From positions 14,951,444 through 15,015,443 of the forward strand of contig CAMZMU010000080.1 in assembly GCA_947311845.1 (NCBI GenBank): a stretch of 64,000 nucleotides of DNA, given 5' to 3'. Below the pieces are notes generated by a model. That model did not search any database. It was not told the DNA's origin and saw nothing but the letters and a program-made list of their open reading frames with translations. Positions 19,638 through 31,090 of this stretch are shown here, in pieces. The position numbers and the translations under genes are program-made. This DNA comes from Poa pratensis (lineage: Eukaryota > Streptophyta > Magnoliopsida > Poales > Poaceae). How positions within the stretch are numbered: the first letter of the stretch is position 1; each line of letters begins with the position of its first letter.

Positions 19638-22600
19638 ATGGAACGAGACGAAAATCAGGAAAACATCCTCGAGGATATAATCCGCGGGCCGGAAGATGTT
19701 GGCGATGTCACCTCGCAGTTTCTGAACAACTCCGGTGAGGGAGATGAGTCTCTCAACCGAAGAGACGGCTCCGGTGAGGTAGAACCCGACGGCTGGGGTG
19801 GGGGAGAAGTCGGCGAGGGAGAAGCCGACGAGGGAGAAGCCGAAGGCTCCGGTGGAACATTAAATGTTGCAAACTCCGGCGAGGTGCATATACATATATT
19901 AATGAAGCCGAAGATTGTATTAATTAAGCCTCTGCTGTCTATATACATATATTAACGCTCTTTCTTCTTTTAGCCCTCCGGATCGAGCAAATCTTCTGTA
20001 AGGACAAAACGAGGCCCAGCCAAAAAGTTGGGCGACCAAGAAAGGTACAGGATCGAAAAAGTCGCTGAAGACGGCACACCGACTGCTCCCCCTGGTGTTA
20101 AAAAAAAATGGTAAAGCAATGCGGAGTTCTTGTTAGGGACTACATCCCGATCACCGTTCGAGAATGGCATCAGCCAAAGGAGGGAGGAGTAAGATATGTC
20201 GGCGAGGAGGGCAAAGAAAGACTTTGGAGAAAGCTCATGCTTAATTTCACCCTGGCGCCAGAGGTGGATCCAGATGAGGAGGATCCAAATGAGGCAGAAA
20301 AGATTGCCCGGAAAAACATGGAGCAAAAAGTCAGGACTGGGCTCTTAAGAAGATGGCCGAGCTATTCAAGAACTGGAAGAAAAGATTGAACAGCGAGTTT
20401 GTCCAGAAAAATAAGACTCCGGACTTCGATAAAGGGTATGAGAAGATAAGGATTACTGGGAAGAATTTGTGGCGTACAAGAAATCGGAGGAAGCTCAGGA
20501 AAAGTCTGCAAAAAATAAGGCAAATGCTGCTAAAAAGATCTACCACCATACTATGGGGGCTGGTGGCTACGCTTTTAGCATGCCTAAGTGGGAGAAACTT
20601 GAGGCGGACCTGCTGGCTAAAGGGATCACTCCAGAGCCACTCGCATGGATCGAACGGGCAAGAAATTGGTTTTACGGGCATGGGGGCACGTTGGACGCAG
20701 AAGGGAAGTGCATATATAACAGAAGACACAAAGATAATCCCCTACTACCCATCGAAGGCATTAGAAATGCAGTAAAGGATGTTGCAGAGGGACGGTTCAT
20801 TCCCGATAGAGAGGATGACGAGCTCACACGCGCCCTTGGGAATAAGGAACACGACGGACGGTTACGAGGCGTACCAGGCTCCAAGCCCAAGACAATTGCG
20901 ATTCCCGAGCACAGGAAGAAATTTCCTGATAGAAGCCATCAGAGGAGAAAGGAAAGGGAGGCAATGGAAGCACGCGCTGCTGCAGACCGGCTGCGTAATA
21001 TAGAAGAAGAATTAAAGCGGCAGAAGGATCAAATTGCCGCACTTAGCCAGCAAGGTACTAGCGGCCAATCTCAGCGGCACATGGTAGAAGCTGCATGCGA
21101 TGGTACCGGCGGCCCATCGAATCGGAAAAGCAGCGTGGCTTCCACGGAGCTCCAGGATGGTACTGATGATGCAGTGACGGTGGCTCCACTTCGTCGCTAC
21201 CCAGTGGATGATATCACGGAGAGCACACCTTGTGAGATGCATGTGAAAGTTTTTAACTTAACCATGAAGGTGGCGGTCGGCTATGTCGTACCAATTGGAC
21301 CTAATCCAACTTACCATTTCTCTCCGGTTCCAAATGGCTACGCTGTTGTCGCGGTGGATGAAGTGATGAAAGATTTTGAGGAGCTGAAGCTGGAACACCC
21401 TGCAGGTGAAGATGGGGAGGTGCTTGAACTTGGAGAAGCCAAGAAAGCGACCATTCTATGGCCAAAGGAATTCATCGTGCTTCCGAACTGGCAGCCAAGG
21501 CCATCGACTCCTCACCAGTCTCCAGCGCAACAGTCCTCTTCACCGCCTCAGCATTCTCCAGCGCAACAGTCCTCTTCACCGCCTCACCAGTCTCCAGCGC
21601 AGCCGTCTCCGCCCACCGCTCGTACTATGAGGGGTAAGCGATCACCGAAACGTAAAAGGTCGACGCCCCTCCCAAAAGTACCTCATAAGAATCTTCCCAT
21701 TAGACCTTATGACAGGACTGTAGCGGAAAACGCCGCGGAGGTGGCTGCCTACAATAAGACTTTTTTTGCACCAAAAAAGCCCGAGCAAAAGCCGGTATAC
21801 GATGAAAAATCCAAAAAGTGGGCTAAGTCCTTCCTTGCGCAGCCATCCCAAATATCGATGAATCTGCAATCTGACTATGGTCGTGAACTTAGTAAGCTAG
21901 CACGTGCCCAGTCTGAGCAGGACAAGGAAAGAAGTGCAAAAAGCGGGAAACAAATTGCCCAGCTCGGACAGCAGAAAAATCAATCGGTCCCCCCGCTCAT
22001 AGTGTGTTCCGATATCGACAAGGACTTCAGAGCCGATATGGATAAGGACCTGCAATTATTGGACCCCAGAGCCATAGCTGCTGCTAGAGAACATGGTATC
22101 ACTGTATCGCAGGCCATGGAAAATGCTACCGCCATGGGTATGACTCTTGGTCAACTTTTAGGCTATGAAGAACAGCCAATGTTAGAGATAGCACGGAAAT
22201 ATGTCACAGGGGAGTCTATGGTCAGTAATGAGGAGCTCACGCGTCTATCAACACATATGCGAAATCTGCACAACTGGTACATGGTGCACACATCAAAGAA
22301 GGGCGCGAAGGAGTGGATTGCGGTGGACGTTCGAGTGGAGCATTTCTTCAAACCTTACAGTATACAGGTTCAAATGACTGAACTGTTTCAGTTATTCAAT
22401 CAGCGCGCCTCGACAAATCTATCCTCAGTTGCTATTGTCTGTAAGTGATTTATTTTCGTAATTAAGTCTCTAGCTCAGCTCGTTCATTGCCTGTATTATA
22501 TTATCCTGACTATATATATATCCTTTTGTACGCTATTATGTAGAATGAAGATGATGGAATGCAAAGCATCTAGACATTATGAGGTTGGGTTCGTTGACCC

Positions 22601-23321
22601 ATATATCGTTAATGAACATACGTTACGCAATCACCCCAGAGACGTGGAGCATGACCTGACCACCTCTTTAATCAAGCAAAACTTCTGTACGGAAATACTA
22701 TTTCCTTACAACTTCAAGTGAGTGTTTCTGTCTTGTACATATTTTTATTTGGCTTTCTCGATGTTAAGTGTAATTGATGAGTTATGCATGTCTGCTTTAT
22801 GTAAACGTCCGCAGGTTCCACTGGATTCTGCTAAGCATTCAAGTTGACAAGTCCATAGTTGAAGTCCACGACTCATTAAGTTGGGACCAAGCGACGTGGA
22901 CCGAAATGAAAGAAATGCTCAATAAGTAATTTCAATCATTATCGCATTATATCGGCCTCTTTCGTTCGTTTCCTGATATCAAGTAATTAATAACTCCTTT
23001 GTTCATTTTTTTGGCCAAAGCAGGTGTTGGACACTATTCAAACAGAATGTACAAGGTCCATTCAAAGATGAGCTAACTTATATATCGGTGAAAAGTCCGC
23101 AGCAGCCACCGGGGAGTAATTTATGTGGATTCTACGTTTGCGAGTTCATTCGCGAGTTGACCTCTGAGCGGAGAACAACTTCTTTGAGCAAAATGCGGGA
23201 GAAGCTCGACCCAGAACGGCGCATACGAGCAATTCAAGAGGAATTGGCGGGATTTCTGCTTAGGGAGGTCATCGATGAAAGGGGAGAACATTATGCTGCG
23301 GACGATGAACTACATATGTGA
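19638..23321 (+). pseudogene. CACTA ORF2: Transposase_24 region plus Ulp1-like protease domain
   Basis: This is a multi-exon gene. Coding exon 1 is 19638-19883 (82 codons, acidic). The next is 19974-22440, then 22544-22717, 22815-22925 and 23034-23321, all with GT/AG borders. The large exon has a Transposase_24-like region (GALVRDYIPI-like start, YHHTMGAGGYAFSMPKW, RARNWFYGHGG), a coiled coil (RNIEEELKRQKDQIAALSQQ) and a Pro/Ser/Gln repeat. The last exons encode a C48/Ulp1-like protease: catalytic His in FHWILLSIQ, Asp in VEVHDSL, Gln and Cys in QQPPGSNLCGFYVC. One-base frame breaks occur at the A9 run near 20102, near 20340 and near 20455. The 22440/22544 junction is also one base out of phase. 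Ulp1 domains are known in some plant DNA transposons; the substrate is unknown. Confidence 0.8.
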
Positions 23322-23726
23322 TCTATCTCCATGTAATTAAATAGTTGTATTCTCGCAAGAGATCGAATATTAATTATATATGCATCAACGTGTACTGTGT
23401 ATATAGTAAGCGTATAATATGCGTACGGAAACGATGGAGAGCACGTCGGCGATGCGAAGAAGGGGGAGACGACGGAGGCACCGACGAGAGGGAGAGGGGG
23501 CACCGGCGAGAGGGAGACCCTAAACCCTAAATAAAAAAAAAACACTCATTGGTCCCGGTTCGGAGTCTCCCCCCACGCCCAGCCAGAACTGGCCACGTGG
23601 AGCCCCATTGGTCCCGGTTCGTGGCTGAACCGGGACCAGCATTGGTCCCGATTGACTAGTCCCGGTTCGGGAACCGAGACGGATGGCCCAACCGAACCGG
23701 GACCATAGGCCAGTTTTCTACTAGTG
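23322..23726. repeat. CACTA right subterminal repeats and TIR
   Basis: After the ORF2 stop there is a GGCGAGAGGGAGA repeat. From 23548 to 23710, GGTCCCGGTTCG and CGAACCGGGACC occur in both orientations. The TIR follows and ends CTACTAGTG at 23726. Confidence 0.8.
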
Positions 23727-23764
23727 TGGATTCAACCATGCAGGTTCGCATCGCAGGTCCAAGT

Positions 23765-24125
23765 CTAGTTCTAAGCTCAACCGAGATTAGCTGATGATAT
23801 CCACTAGTCAAGTGTATCCCAGTGGCAGCAGAATGGGCTGGTTCGGCAGCCTGAATAATTTCGTGATGAACATGCGCTCGTGCCCGCGCGCGCCAAGCCA
23901 ACATTTCCTGGACCCAGACAGACTGCCGGGCTGGTCCAGAGGGACGACCGGCACACGAGGCGCATCCACCTGCTCGCACTTACCCTGTCTCGGCGACTCT
24001 CAACTGTAGTCGGCACCCATGGATCGGCGTGCGGCTGTCTCCCTTCCTGCCACTCCCTGCGCAAAACCAATCTAATATAGGTTTTGGAATGTTCCGGAAA
24101 AGAGCTAGGGCGCCATGACAACTCG
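23765..24125. repeat. Diverged duplicate block B (partner at 28998-29385)
   Basis: Shared with 28998-29385 in the same orientation. Matches include GCCAACATTTCCT, GACCGGCACACGAGG, GTCGGCACCCATGGAT, GGCGTGCGGCTGTCTCCCTT, CCTGCCACTCCCTGCGCA and TCCGGAAAAGAGCTAGGG. The order A-B and A'-B' implies an old tandem duplication, with the CACTA element inserted inside the first copy. Open frames here are not conserved between the copies, so no gene is called. Confidence 0.85.
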
Positions 24126-24179
24126 ATCAGCTCGGTACCATATGGCATTTTCGAGTAAAATTCATCTATGGTCATCGAA

Positions 24180-25110
24180 TTTGAGTCGGTATCTCACTTT
24201 GGTCATCGGACTTCAAATTACCCTAAATACGGTCATTTAAGTGATTTAAAAAAGTTCAGTGAATGAAAACTATTTTTGAACGATTTAAAAAAATGAACAG
24301 AAAAATATTTATGAACGATTTAAAAAGTGAAAGTACATATCGGTGAACAGCAACTAATTTTTGACAATTTTTAAATAGTGATTATAAAGTATTTTTGAAC
24401 GATTTTAAAAAGCGAACAAAAAATGTCGCTGAACAGAAACTATTTTTGAACGATTTTAAAATGTGAACAGAAAAGGTCGGTGACTGGAAACTATTTTTGA
24501 AATATTTTTAAATAGTGAATGTAAAGTATATTTGAATGAGTTTATAAAGAACGAAAAATGTAGTTGAACAAAACCTATTTTTAAACTATTTTAAAAAGTG
24601 AACAGGAAAAGGTCAGTGAACGGAAACTATTTTTGAAATATTTTTACATATTGAATATAAAGTATTTTGAACGATTTTAAAACTGAAACAGAAATTATCA
24701 CTGAATAGAAGCTATTACTGAACGATTTAAAAAAGTGAATAGAAAAGCTCGGTGAAAGGGAACTACTCTTGGACAATTTTAAGAAGTGAACAGAAAAAAG
24801 TCACTGAACATAATTGTTTTTTGAATGATTTTAAAAAATTGAACAGAAAAATGGTCGATGAACAGAAACTCTTGTGATTTAAATGGGAAAAGGAAAAAGT
24901 TCATTGTATGATTTTTCAATATGAACATTTATTTTATATGAATGATTTTTCAATATGAACATTTATGTTTTTCAAACTAATTTTCCAAATAATTCATTCT
25001 ATTTTGAACGATTTTTCAATATGAATATTTATTTTATGAACAATTTTTTCATAAGAACATTTATATTATTATTATTTTTAAATATGAACATCTATGTGTA
25101 CGATTTTTAA
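24180..25110. repeat. AT-rich degenerate tandem repeat
   Basis: Variants of ACTATTTTTGAACGATTTTA followed by AAAAGTGAACAGAAAA and GTCGGTGAAC recur every 50-60 nt or so from 24240 to about 24880. A shorter TTTTTCAATATGAACATTTAT repeat follows to about 25100. There is no coding potential. It joins block B to block A'. Confidence 0.75.
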
Positions 25111-25335
25111 TATCACCGAAGTAACGTTAATTCCAACCAACGAAGTAACGTTAGTTCCAGCTAGCTAGGATATGATCTAAAACAAGTCTTGGCACAAAGA
25201 AAAACATTGCCACGTCACCGTCTAGTAGAAGTGGCAATGCGAATGATCAAAAGAGAAGAGAAGATGGATGGACTCACCACCACTCATGAAGAGACTGCAT
25301 TCTGAGACCGGTCAGTATGACAATCTAACGCTTTA

Positions 25336-25638
25336 GGCGCTGTTTGTTTCTAGAGTTTTTGTGGGGATTGGTGGGGATAATACTCTAGTGTATTGGGTGA
25401 AACCCCAAACTTCACTCAATCCCCTAGGGATTAATCCACTAGGTAAGGATAGTGTATTGAATCCCCTAGTGGATTGAGAAAAAATGAACTAGAGTTTGGC
25501 GATTTGTGGGGAAAGGTGTGGATAAAACCTGTCCAATACACTAGAAACAAACGATGTTTTGAAGTTTAGGGTTTCATCCAATCCACTAGAGGATTATCCC
25601 CACCAATCCCCACAAAAACTTTAGAAACAAACAGCGCC
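25336..25638. mobile_element. 303-bp Tourist-like (PIF/Harbinger) MITE, TSD TTA
   Basis: The ends are inverted repeats, GGCGCTGTTTGTTTCTAGAG against the same motif read from 25638. They continue into GTGGGGATTGGTGGGGATAA. TTA flanks both ends (25333-25335 and 25639-25641). The paralogous block at 9749-9780 reads straight through the site with one TTA, so the insertion is confirmed by an empty site. The TSD and the GGSCCTGTTTG-like terminus suit Tourist elements. Non-coding. Confidence 0.88.
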
Positions 25639-25937
25639 TTAACGGTAACTGCTTTGGCGAAAGTTTGACAGTTGCAGCTTAAAGCGCGTCACTTTACCGC
25701 GCTTCCAGAACCAAAAAGAAAGAATGGCACGCACGGTGGAGCACTTATCTTGCGGATACATGTGTGCTAAAGAAAGCGCGCGCGACAGTAATCAATCACC
25801 CCTGGCCGACTGGCTGACGTAACTTGGAAGGCAAAATTAAGCTCAAGTAAGGCATGATTAACAACAGGGGGTTAGACGATGATTTCAAGATCCCTACCAC
25901 ATGCTTTGGCCTTTTCGAGAGAACCGATCGGCGTCAA

Positions 25938-26066
25938 GCACGAATAGCTGCACCCATAGGTTTTTGTAGCTCCTTTTTTTCTCTTTCTTTTACTTTGCTT
26001 TGTACTCCTCTACACTCCTTCTAATTTAAATGAAAAGCAGGCCAGACTGCCTTTTCCGTCGAAAAA
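25938..26066 (+). mobile_element. Short 5'-truncated LINE/SINE tail
   Basis: This insertion of about 130 bp is absent from the paralogous block near 10288. It ends AAATGAAAAGCAGG...CCTTTTCCGTCGAAAAA, resembling the 3' ends of plant LINEs. Its exact borders and TSD are uncertain. Confidence 0.55.
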
Positions 26067-26345
26067 TTTCCATGTCTGAACTCTGAAGATAAGAAACTTG
26101 CTACTAGCTGCGTGTGCTTATTTCCGTTGCGATTTCGGGAAGACGATCGATGCCGGCCGTCTTTCATAGAAGCGCGCAGCCCTCTGCATTCATGCGCGCG
26201 CGCAATCCTCGTGGACGTGCGTGATGCCTCAACTCCTAGCTAGCCACGTGAACGAGAAGGAGTTGCAAGGCCATTAATGTCCGGCGCGTCGCGGCATTCA
26301 GGGCGGTCGATCAGGAGGCGGCGCGATCGTGTTTCCCGATGATCC

Positions 26346-27871
26346 CCGGCCGGACTTCCGTCAGCTGGCTCCTGGCTGGCTGGCAGCCAGCCAGGAGCCC
26401 GCGGTTTCCGTTTCGATAGCATGGGTCTAGACGTTGCCACGGCTGCAGTTGACGCCATTAATCCTGTCCATGGTGGCGGACACTGATAGGTCCTAGGCAG
26501 AGGAGGAGAGGAGAAGAAGTTGCCGCGCGATGTTGAAGATGTACTACGACTACGAGGGTGTTGCTTTCGAGCCCATGTCGACCACACGTACGTCCTTCTC
26601 GCAGCGGATTCTATCGCACCAGCTGGCCCGTGGCCCATGGGTGCTCTGCTAGGTTGTAATGGATGGATGGATGCATCCTTCTTCCTCGGAGTTGAGCGCC
26701 CACCGAGAACGATCCTATCCTTTTCCGGCCAGATATCCATTCGTGTATCTATCCGGTTCTCCCTGAGCAGAGAATGCTGATCGATCTTCCCGCATGCTAC
26801 TTGTAATCATGGAACCATGCATTCGCCGGATACGTACGGGCAAATCTTGCAACGCATCGAGCTGGCCCGTGAATGCGCATCGCCGGATACGCACTGTTCG
26901 AGCAGCTGGCTGCCCGTGAGCAAGACCAGGACACCACCTCAATGATCGACGGTTACTTTGTTAAAGACAAATGATTCCGAGGAGTGCAGGCGAAAGACGA
27001 AGACGAAGACGAACGCAAGTGTCGTCGTCGTCGATCATCATAATTAATCTACACCACTGCATGCCCATGTGTCTCCCTCTCTTGAGACGCTACCGCATTT
27101 GTTTGTTTGTTTCCTTGCGCAAAATGCAGACAGCACACACAATGGCTCTAGCGAGTGGCCACACATCATTGGAGGGCCGGGGGGTTGGCTATGCCTATCC
27201 AATTCAGGTGTGTCTTTCAACCTCATCATTCGGTGCTCATCCTGGATTCGTGTACGGCACTCCTGCTGCACGCACGCACGTACATGCCCAACAATTCGAT
27301 CGCCCCTGCCCTACATGTACAGTATGGTAGTAACATTGCTTTACTCTGTTAAAAAAACATTGCTTTATGGGTGCCATTATTCTCCGGAGGTCTGAAAGGC
27401 AGAAGAAGCTAAGTTCGGGTCATGCAACTAATATATGTAATTTATGGTACTACAAAACAATGTAGTGTAACTTTATCTTCAGACTTGACGGATAAGCAAA
27501 GATCTCCCGCCGTATCAAACGCAGCGTCGGTCAGAAGTTGTATACTACGTAGTACAAAACATACAAGCTAGATGGTCGGATAGATGGGCTAGCTGGATAA
27601 ACATACTCGAATAAATTCAATTGTTTATGCCGCCGAATGCCAGGCTAAGCTAGTACTTAAGTATGTGATGAGCGAGTATGCACGGCTGGACGAGGCTGGG
27701 AGTCTGGGACTGCCACGCAGACAAAGTACTCACAGGGTGTGCCATGGGGAATCTGCACGGACAGCTAGCTACGAGAAAAACGTTAGTGAGCCGGAACCTG
27801 CCGCCCCATGCAGCGGTACACAGCTAGCCGCTGTTGGATACATGCGGGTGCACATCCACATCCACATCCAC
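26346..27871. other. Intergenic DNA, nothing recognised
   Basis: There is a CAGCTGGC/GCCAGCCAG inverted repeat at 26360-26400, and a GATACG-containing repeat near 26825-26895. Several short open frames exist on both strands, but none has recognisable motifs. Confidence 0.45.
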
Positions 27872-28760
27872 TGCTTTTTTTTTTAGAACCATGCAGGAGT
27901 GCTGCATGTAATAAAATAGATAGGACAGAAATGACAAACACATTGGCGAAAGTCTTACAGATATGGCATGATGCCAAGCAAGAAAAATGAAAGGCTATAC
28001 TACGACCTCAGGCTACCAAAGCAAAGCGTCATCGTAGGAAAACGCCCAGGCCAGCCCTAAGTATCCCGTAGAATGAGCTTCCCGGAACTAGCTAAAGCCC
28101 ACTACATTGCCTCATTTTTAATGTGTTCTATGATATGATTAGTGGGCTTGATGATTTTATCGAAAACTCTCCTGTTTCCATACCTCCCATGCAATCAACA
28201 CGACCATAGAATCTAGTTTCTTCTTGTTCTTCCCCGTAACAGTTCCACGTGCTTGAACCCACCATTCGTTGAGCTTAGACGGGGCTGCACTCTGCAGATT
28301 GACCCAAGTGAGTAATTGGCCCCAAATAATATTGACGACCGCACATCCCATAAAAAGGTGTTGGGCATTTTCCTCCGTCGTGTTGCAGAAAGGGCAATTT
28401 TCGGGATGCTGGAGCCCTTTCTTTTTTAGGCGATCCATTGTCCAAACTCTCTGACGAACAAAAAGCCACATTGCCAATTTGCACTTCATTGGAGCACAAG
28501 AATTCCATATGGCCTCCGCAACATCAGAAATAATGTTGGTCTTGAAATGCGCTTGGTATACAGATCCAGCGGTGAACGTGCCTTTTGAATCCCACGACCA
28601 AGTCCATTTATCTCCGGTTGACGGATTAAGCTGTACCCCCTGGCATTTTTCAGAAATTTCCAACACTTGCATGAAGTCGTTGATCGTTATCGGTTTTTTA
28701 TCACAGGCGCCTCGCTGTCGACGGGAACGTCACCTCCCACTGAAGAATATTCCGCCTAAA
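27872..28760 (-). mobile_element. LINE 3' fragment (zf-RVT region and poly-A tail)
   Basis: On the minus strand an open frame of 171 codons (28672-28157) contains WNSCAPMKCKLAMWLFVRQR, LQHPENCPFCNTTEENAQHL and FMGCAVVNIIWGQL. This is the zinc-binding zf-RVT region at the C-terminus of plant non-LTR reverse transcriptases, with its conserved C-x2-C ... H-x4-C pattern. The frame ends near VLIAWEVWKQESF, where related elements read WE-x-WK-x-RN, so it is frame-broken. The poly-A tail appears as ten Ts at 27873-27882. The reverse transcriptase and endonuclease domains are missing. It is a dead 5'-truncated copy inserted in the second duplicate between A' and B'. Confidence 0.82.
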
Positions 28761-28997
28761 TGAGAAACACCAGTGTCAAACATGGGGTTTGAACTCTGAT
28801 GGGTTGGAGGTGAAGGTGTCAAGCGGCGGCCCGCAACGGCCCACATAAGTAGGAATTAGTTCAAAAAACGAAAATCTGGCCAAAATCAATACAGCTACCG
28901 TAGGCTAATTTCAATAGGAGCGGGTCGGGTTCGGGCGCCGCCCTGCAAGCTGAGTTGGAGGTACAACCACCATTCTAACCATCTTCCCACAGGCAAA

Positions 28998-29385
28998 TTC
29001 TCTACACCCGAGATTAGCTAATGATGCCTGATGATATCGGTCAGTGTATCTTGTGACAGCAGAATGGGCAGGTCCGACGAGTCCCCCGCCCTGTGATCCT
29101 AATCTCGTGGCGAACATGCGGGTGTGCGCCGAGCCAACATTTCCTCGACCCAGACCGCCGGGGTGGTCCAGAGATGACCGGCACACGAGGGATCCGGAGG
29201 CGTATCCCACGTACCCTGTCTCGGCCGCGACTCTGAACTGAGGTCGGCACCCATGGATGGATCGGCGTGCGGCTGTCTCCCTTCCTGCCACTCCCTGCGC
29301 AGAACCAATCTTGGTTTTGGAATGTTCCGCACTTGCCAGCCAGGTCCGGAAAAGAGCTAGGGTGCCATGGCAAAGGTGGCACATG
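28998..29385. repeat. Diverged duplicate block B' (partner at 23765-24125)
   Basis: See the partner block. This copy contains small extra segments, such as CACTTGCCAGCCAGGTCCGG near 29331 where the partner has only TCCGG. Confidence 0.85.
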
Positions 29386-29867
29386 GATTTGTCCTCTCGA
29401 TCATCGGATGGCAAAGTTGGCAGTGTTGATGCATCTTGATTTGTTTCGCAAAAAAAAATGCATCTTGATTTGGAAAAATAAAATACACTAGTGGGTGTAT
29501 GTCCATCGGGCCTGACTGAGCAGCCAGATAATCTTGGACTGGGCTGCATATCGGCTCGTGCATACGATCTCTATGGGCCTAGCGCATGTAGCAATTAGGC
29601 TGGGCTTCAAAAAAGAAAGGGCCATTCATGACTCGGAAGACTGGCCTGGCCTGCTATTAGCCTATTACGGCGTGAAACGGGTCCATGCACTGGATCAAAC
29701 ACCGTCAAGATCCTAGCAACAAAAAGAAAAGAAAAGAATGGTCCACAGACAAAAATGTCGGCTGCACCAGATTCCGACTTCCATGTTTTGAAACTTAAAA
29801 AAAAACTGAAAGAACTATAGTGCATGGAAACATACAACACTCTGCAAAATAGGCAATTCCTATATGT
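29386..29867. other. Intergenic DNA, nothing recognised
   Basis: No gene or repeat boundary is seen. A short CATCTTGATTTG duplication with an adjoining A-run occurs at 29430-29470. Confidence 0.4.
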
Positions 29868-29871
29868 GCCT

Positions 29872-31090
29872 CTTAGAGCATCTGCAATGCAACGCTAACC
29901 AAGGCCCAAGGGACGCTAGGAAAGTAATCCTGTCAGTTTTTGGAAGTTTGCAAGTGATTCTTGGCTTCTTTTACGTGTCCGGCGCATAAAGAGGAGTCCA
30001 GCGCTACAAAGTATGTGCAAAATATACTGCTGCTAGCTGCTACATAGTATGTGCCTCTTAGAGCATCTGCAATGCAACGCTAACCAAGGGTCAAATTGGC
30101 AGTTTTCCCCGTGGGGGCGGGTACCCGCGGGGATATACCCGCTAAGAACCGGGGATGGGGCAAATTGCCTCCATGGGGATCGCTTGGCGGGTACCCGATA
30201 GCATAGCTGGGCGGGGATGGGGGACAAATTCGCCCCGTGGAGCCTCCATGGATACCCGCTAACTACTGACATGTGGGACTTTTCTTTCACGTAGCAGGCC
30301 AACCTAGCCCCAGCCAGCCCAGCCTAACCTAACTCAACACTCAACCGGCAATCACGTACACGGGAGACACACACGAGGCAATCCTCTTCCTCACAGCGCC
30401 GCCATCTCCCTCTCGATCCTCTCGCCGTCTGGCTCTCTCCCGTCTCCTCTCCCCAGCTCTCTCTCCCGACGAGACTCGCCCGCACGCCAGCCGCATCCCG
30501 TCGCCGACAGCCATGGCTCTCAGTCCTCACGATATCCCTGCCTCCATGGCTCGAATCGGCGGCCGCTGTCAGCGCAGGACATCTGGCCTTCCTTTCCGTC
30601 CATCTTGAGGAGCATGGGAGCCGCGAGCAGCGGACGATGCCGCGCTCCACTTGTCCCCTCCGCACGCGGCGGCAAGCAGCAGCCAGGTTGACACCGCGCA
30701 ACGGCAAGCACCAGCCAGGTCGAGCCCACGCACGACGAGGAGAAGTTGTCCGCTTGGCCGCCCTCTTCGTCCGTTCTTCTCGATCTGCAAGTCCCCGTGG
30801 AGGCCCCGTGGGGATCGGGTATCCGTGACTGGCGGGTACGGGGGACGTTTTCCACCCGCGAAGCTTGGCGGGGATAGAGGGGATGGGGATTCGCGGGATC
30901 GGGACGGGAACGGCGGAGTGTCCCCCGGAGATACCCGGCCCCGTTGCCACCTTGAACCAAGGGACGCTAGGAAAGTAATCCTGTCAGTTTTTGGAAGTTT
31001 GCAAGTGATTCTTGGCTTCTTTTAGGTGTCCGGCGCATAAAGAGCAGTCAAGCGCTACAAAGTATGTGCAAAATATACTGCTGCTAGCGC
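29872..31090. repeat. Tandem 180-bp duplication, second copy split by a hAT-like element
   Basis: The unit from CTCTTAGAGCATCTGCAATG to AAATATACTGCTGCTAGC is present at about 29872-30044 and again at about 30055-31090. The second copy is interrupted by the insertion at 30091-30954. The first copy reads AACCAAGGCCCAAGGGACGC across the site. Confidence 0.82.
30091..30954. mobile_element. hAT-like non-autonomous DNA element, 864 bp
   Basis: A direct repeat AACCAAGGG flanks it (30082-30090 and 30955-30963). The ends are imperfect inverted repeats: TCAAATTGGCA at the left, CAAGGTGGCAACGGGG read from the right. Both continue into GGGTACCCG-rich sequence. An 8-9 bp TSD with CAA-type ends fits hAT best; Mutator is possible. 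Open frames inside are GC-driven and have no domain. It is cut in the second copy of the large duplication, which begins at the equivalent of 30409. Confidence 0.65.

Larger units (their letters stand above)
11618..23726 (+). mobile_element. Complete CACTA (En/Spm) transposon, 12.1 kb, TSD TGG
   Basis: The left end CACTAATAGAAAAACC and the right end, CACTAGTAGAAAACTG on the minus strand, are inverted terminal repeats beginning CACTA. The trinucleotide TGG lies immediately outside both (11615-11617 and 23727-23729), the 3-bp duplication typical of CACTA elements. Subterminal GTCCCGGTT/AACCGGGAC repeats occur at both ends. Inside are a TNP2-type transposase, two mini-genes and a spliced second gene ending in a Ulp1-like protease domain, all on the plus strand. 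Ends are intact, but both large genes have single-base frame breaks, so autonomy is doubtful unless those are sequence errors. Confidence 0.92.
25110..26345. repeat. Diverged duplicate block A' (partner at 9490-10520)
   Basis: Same content and order as 9490-10520. It lacks the 190-bp MITE (empty site GAGCACTTATC at 25739-25749) and contains two insertions of its own, at 25336-25638 and about 25938-26066. There is no evident coding sequence. Confidence 0.85.

Noticed and set aside
23656..24175. Possible minus-strand protein in block B
   Set aside because: The frame is not preserved in the paralogous block B', which argues against a gene.
30324..30960. 208-codon minus-strand frame
   Set aside because: Lies inside the hAT-like element; the second copy (49037-49723) differs by frame-changing indels and part of it runs through Ns.
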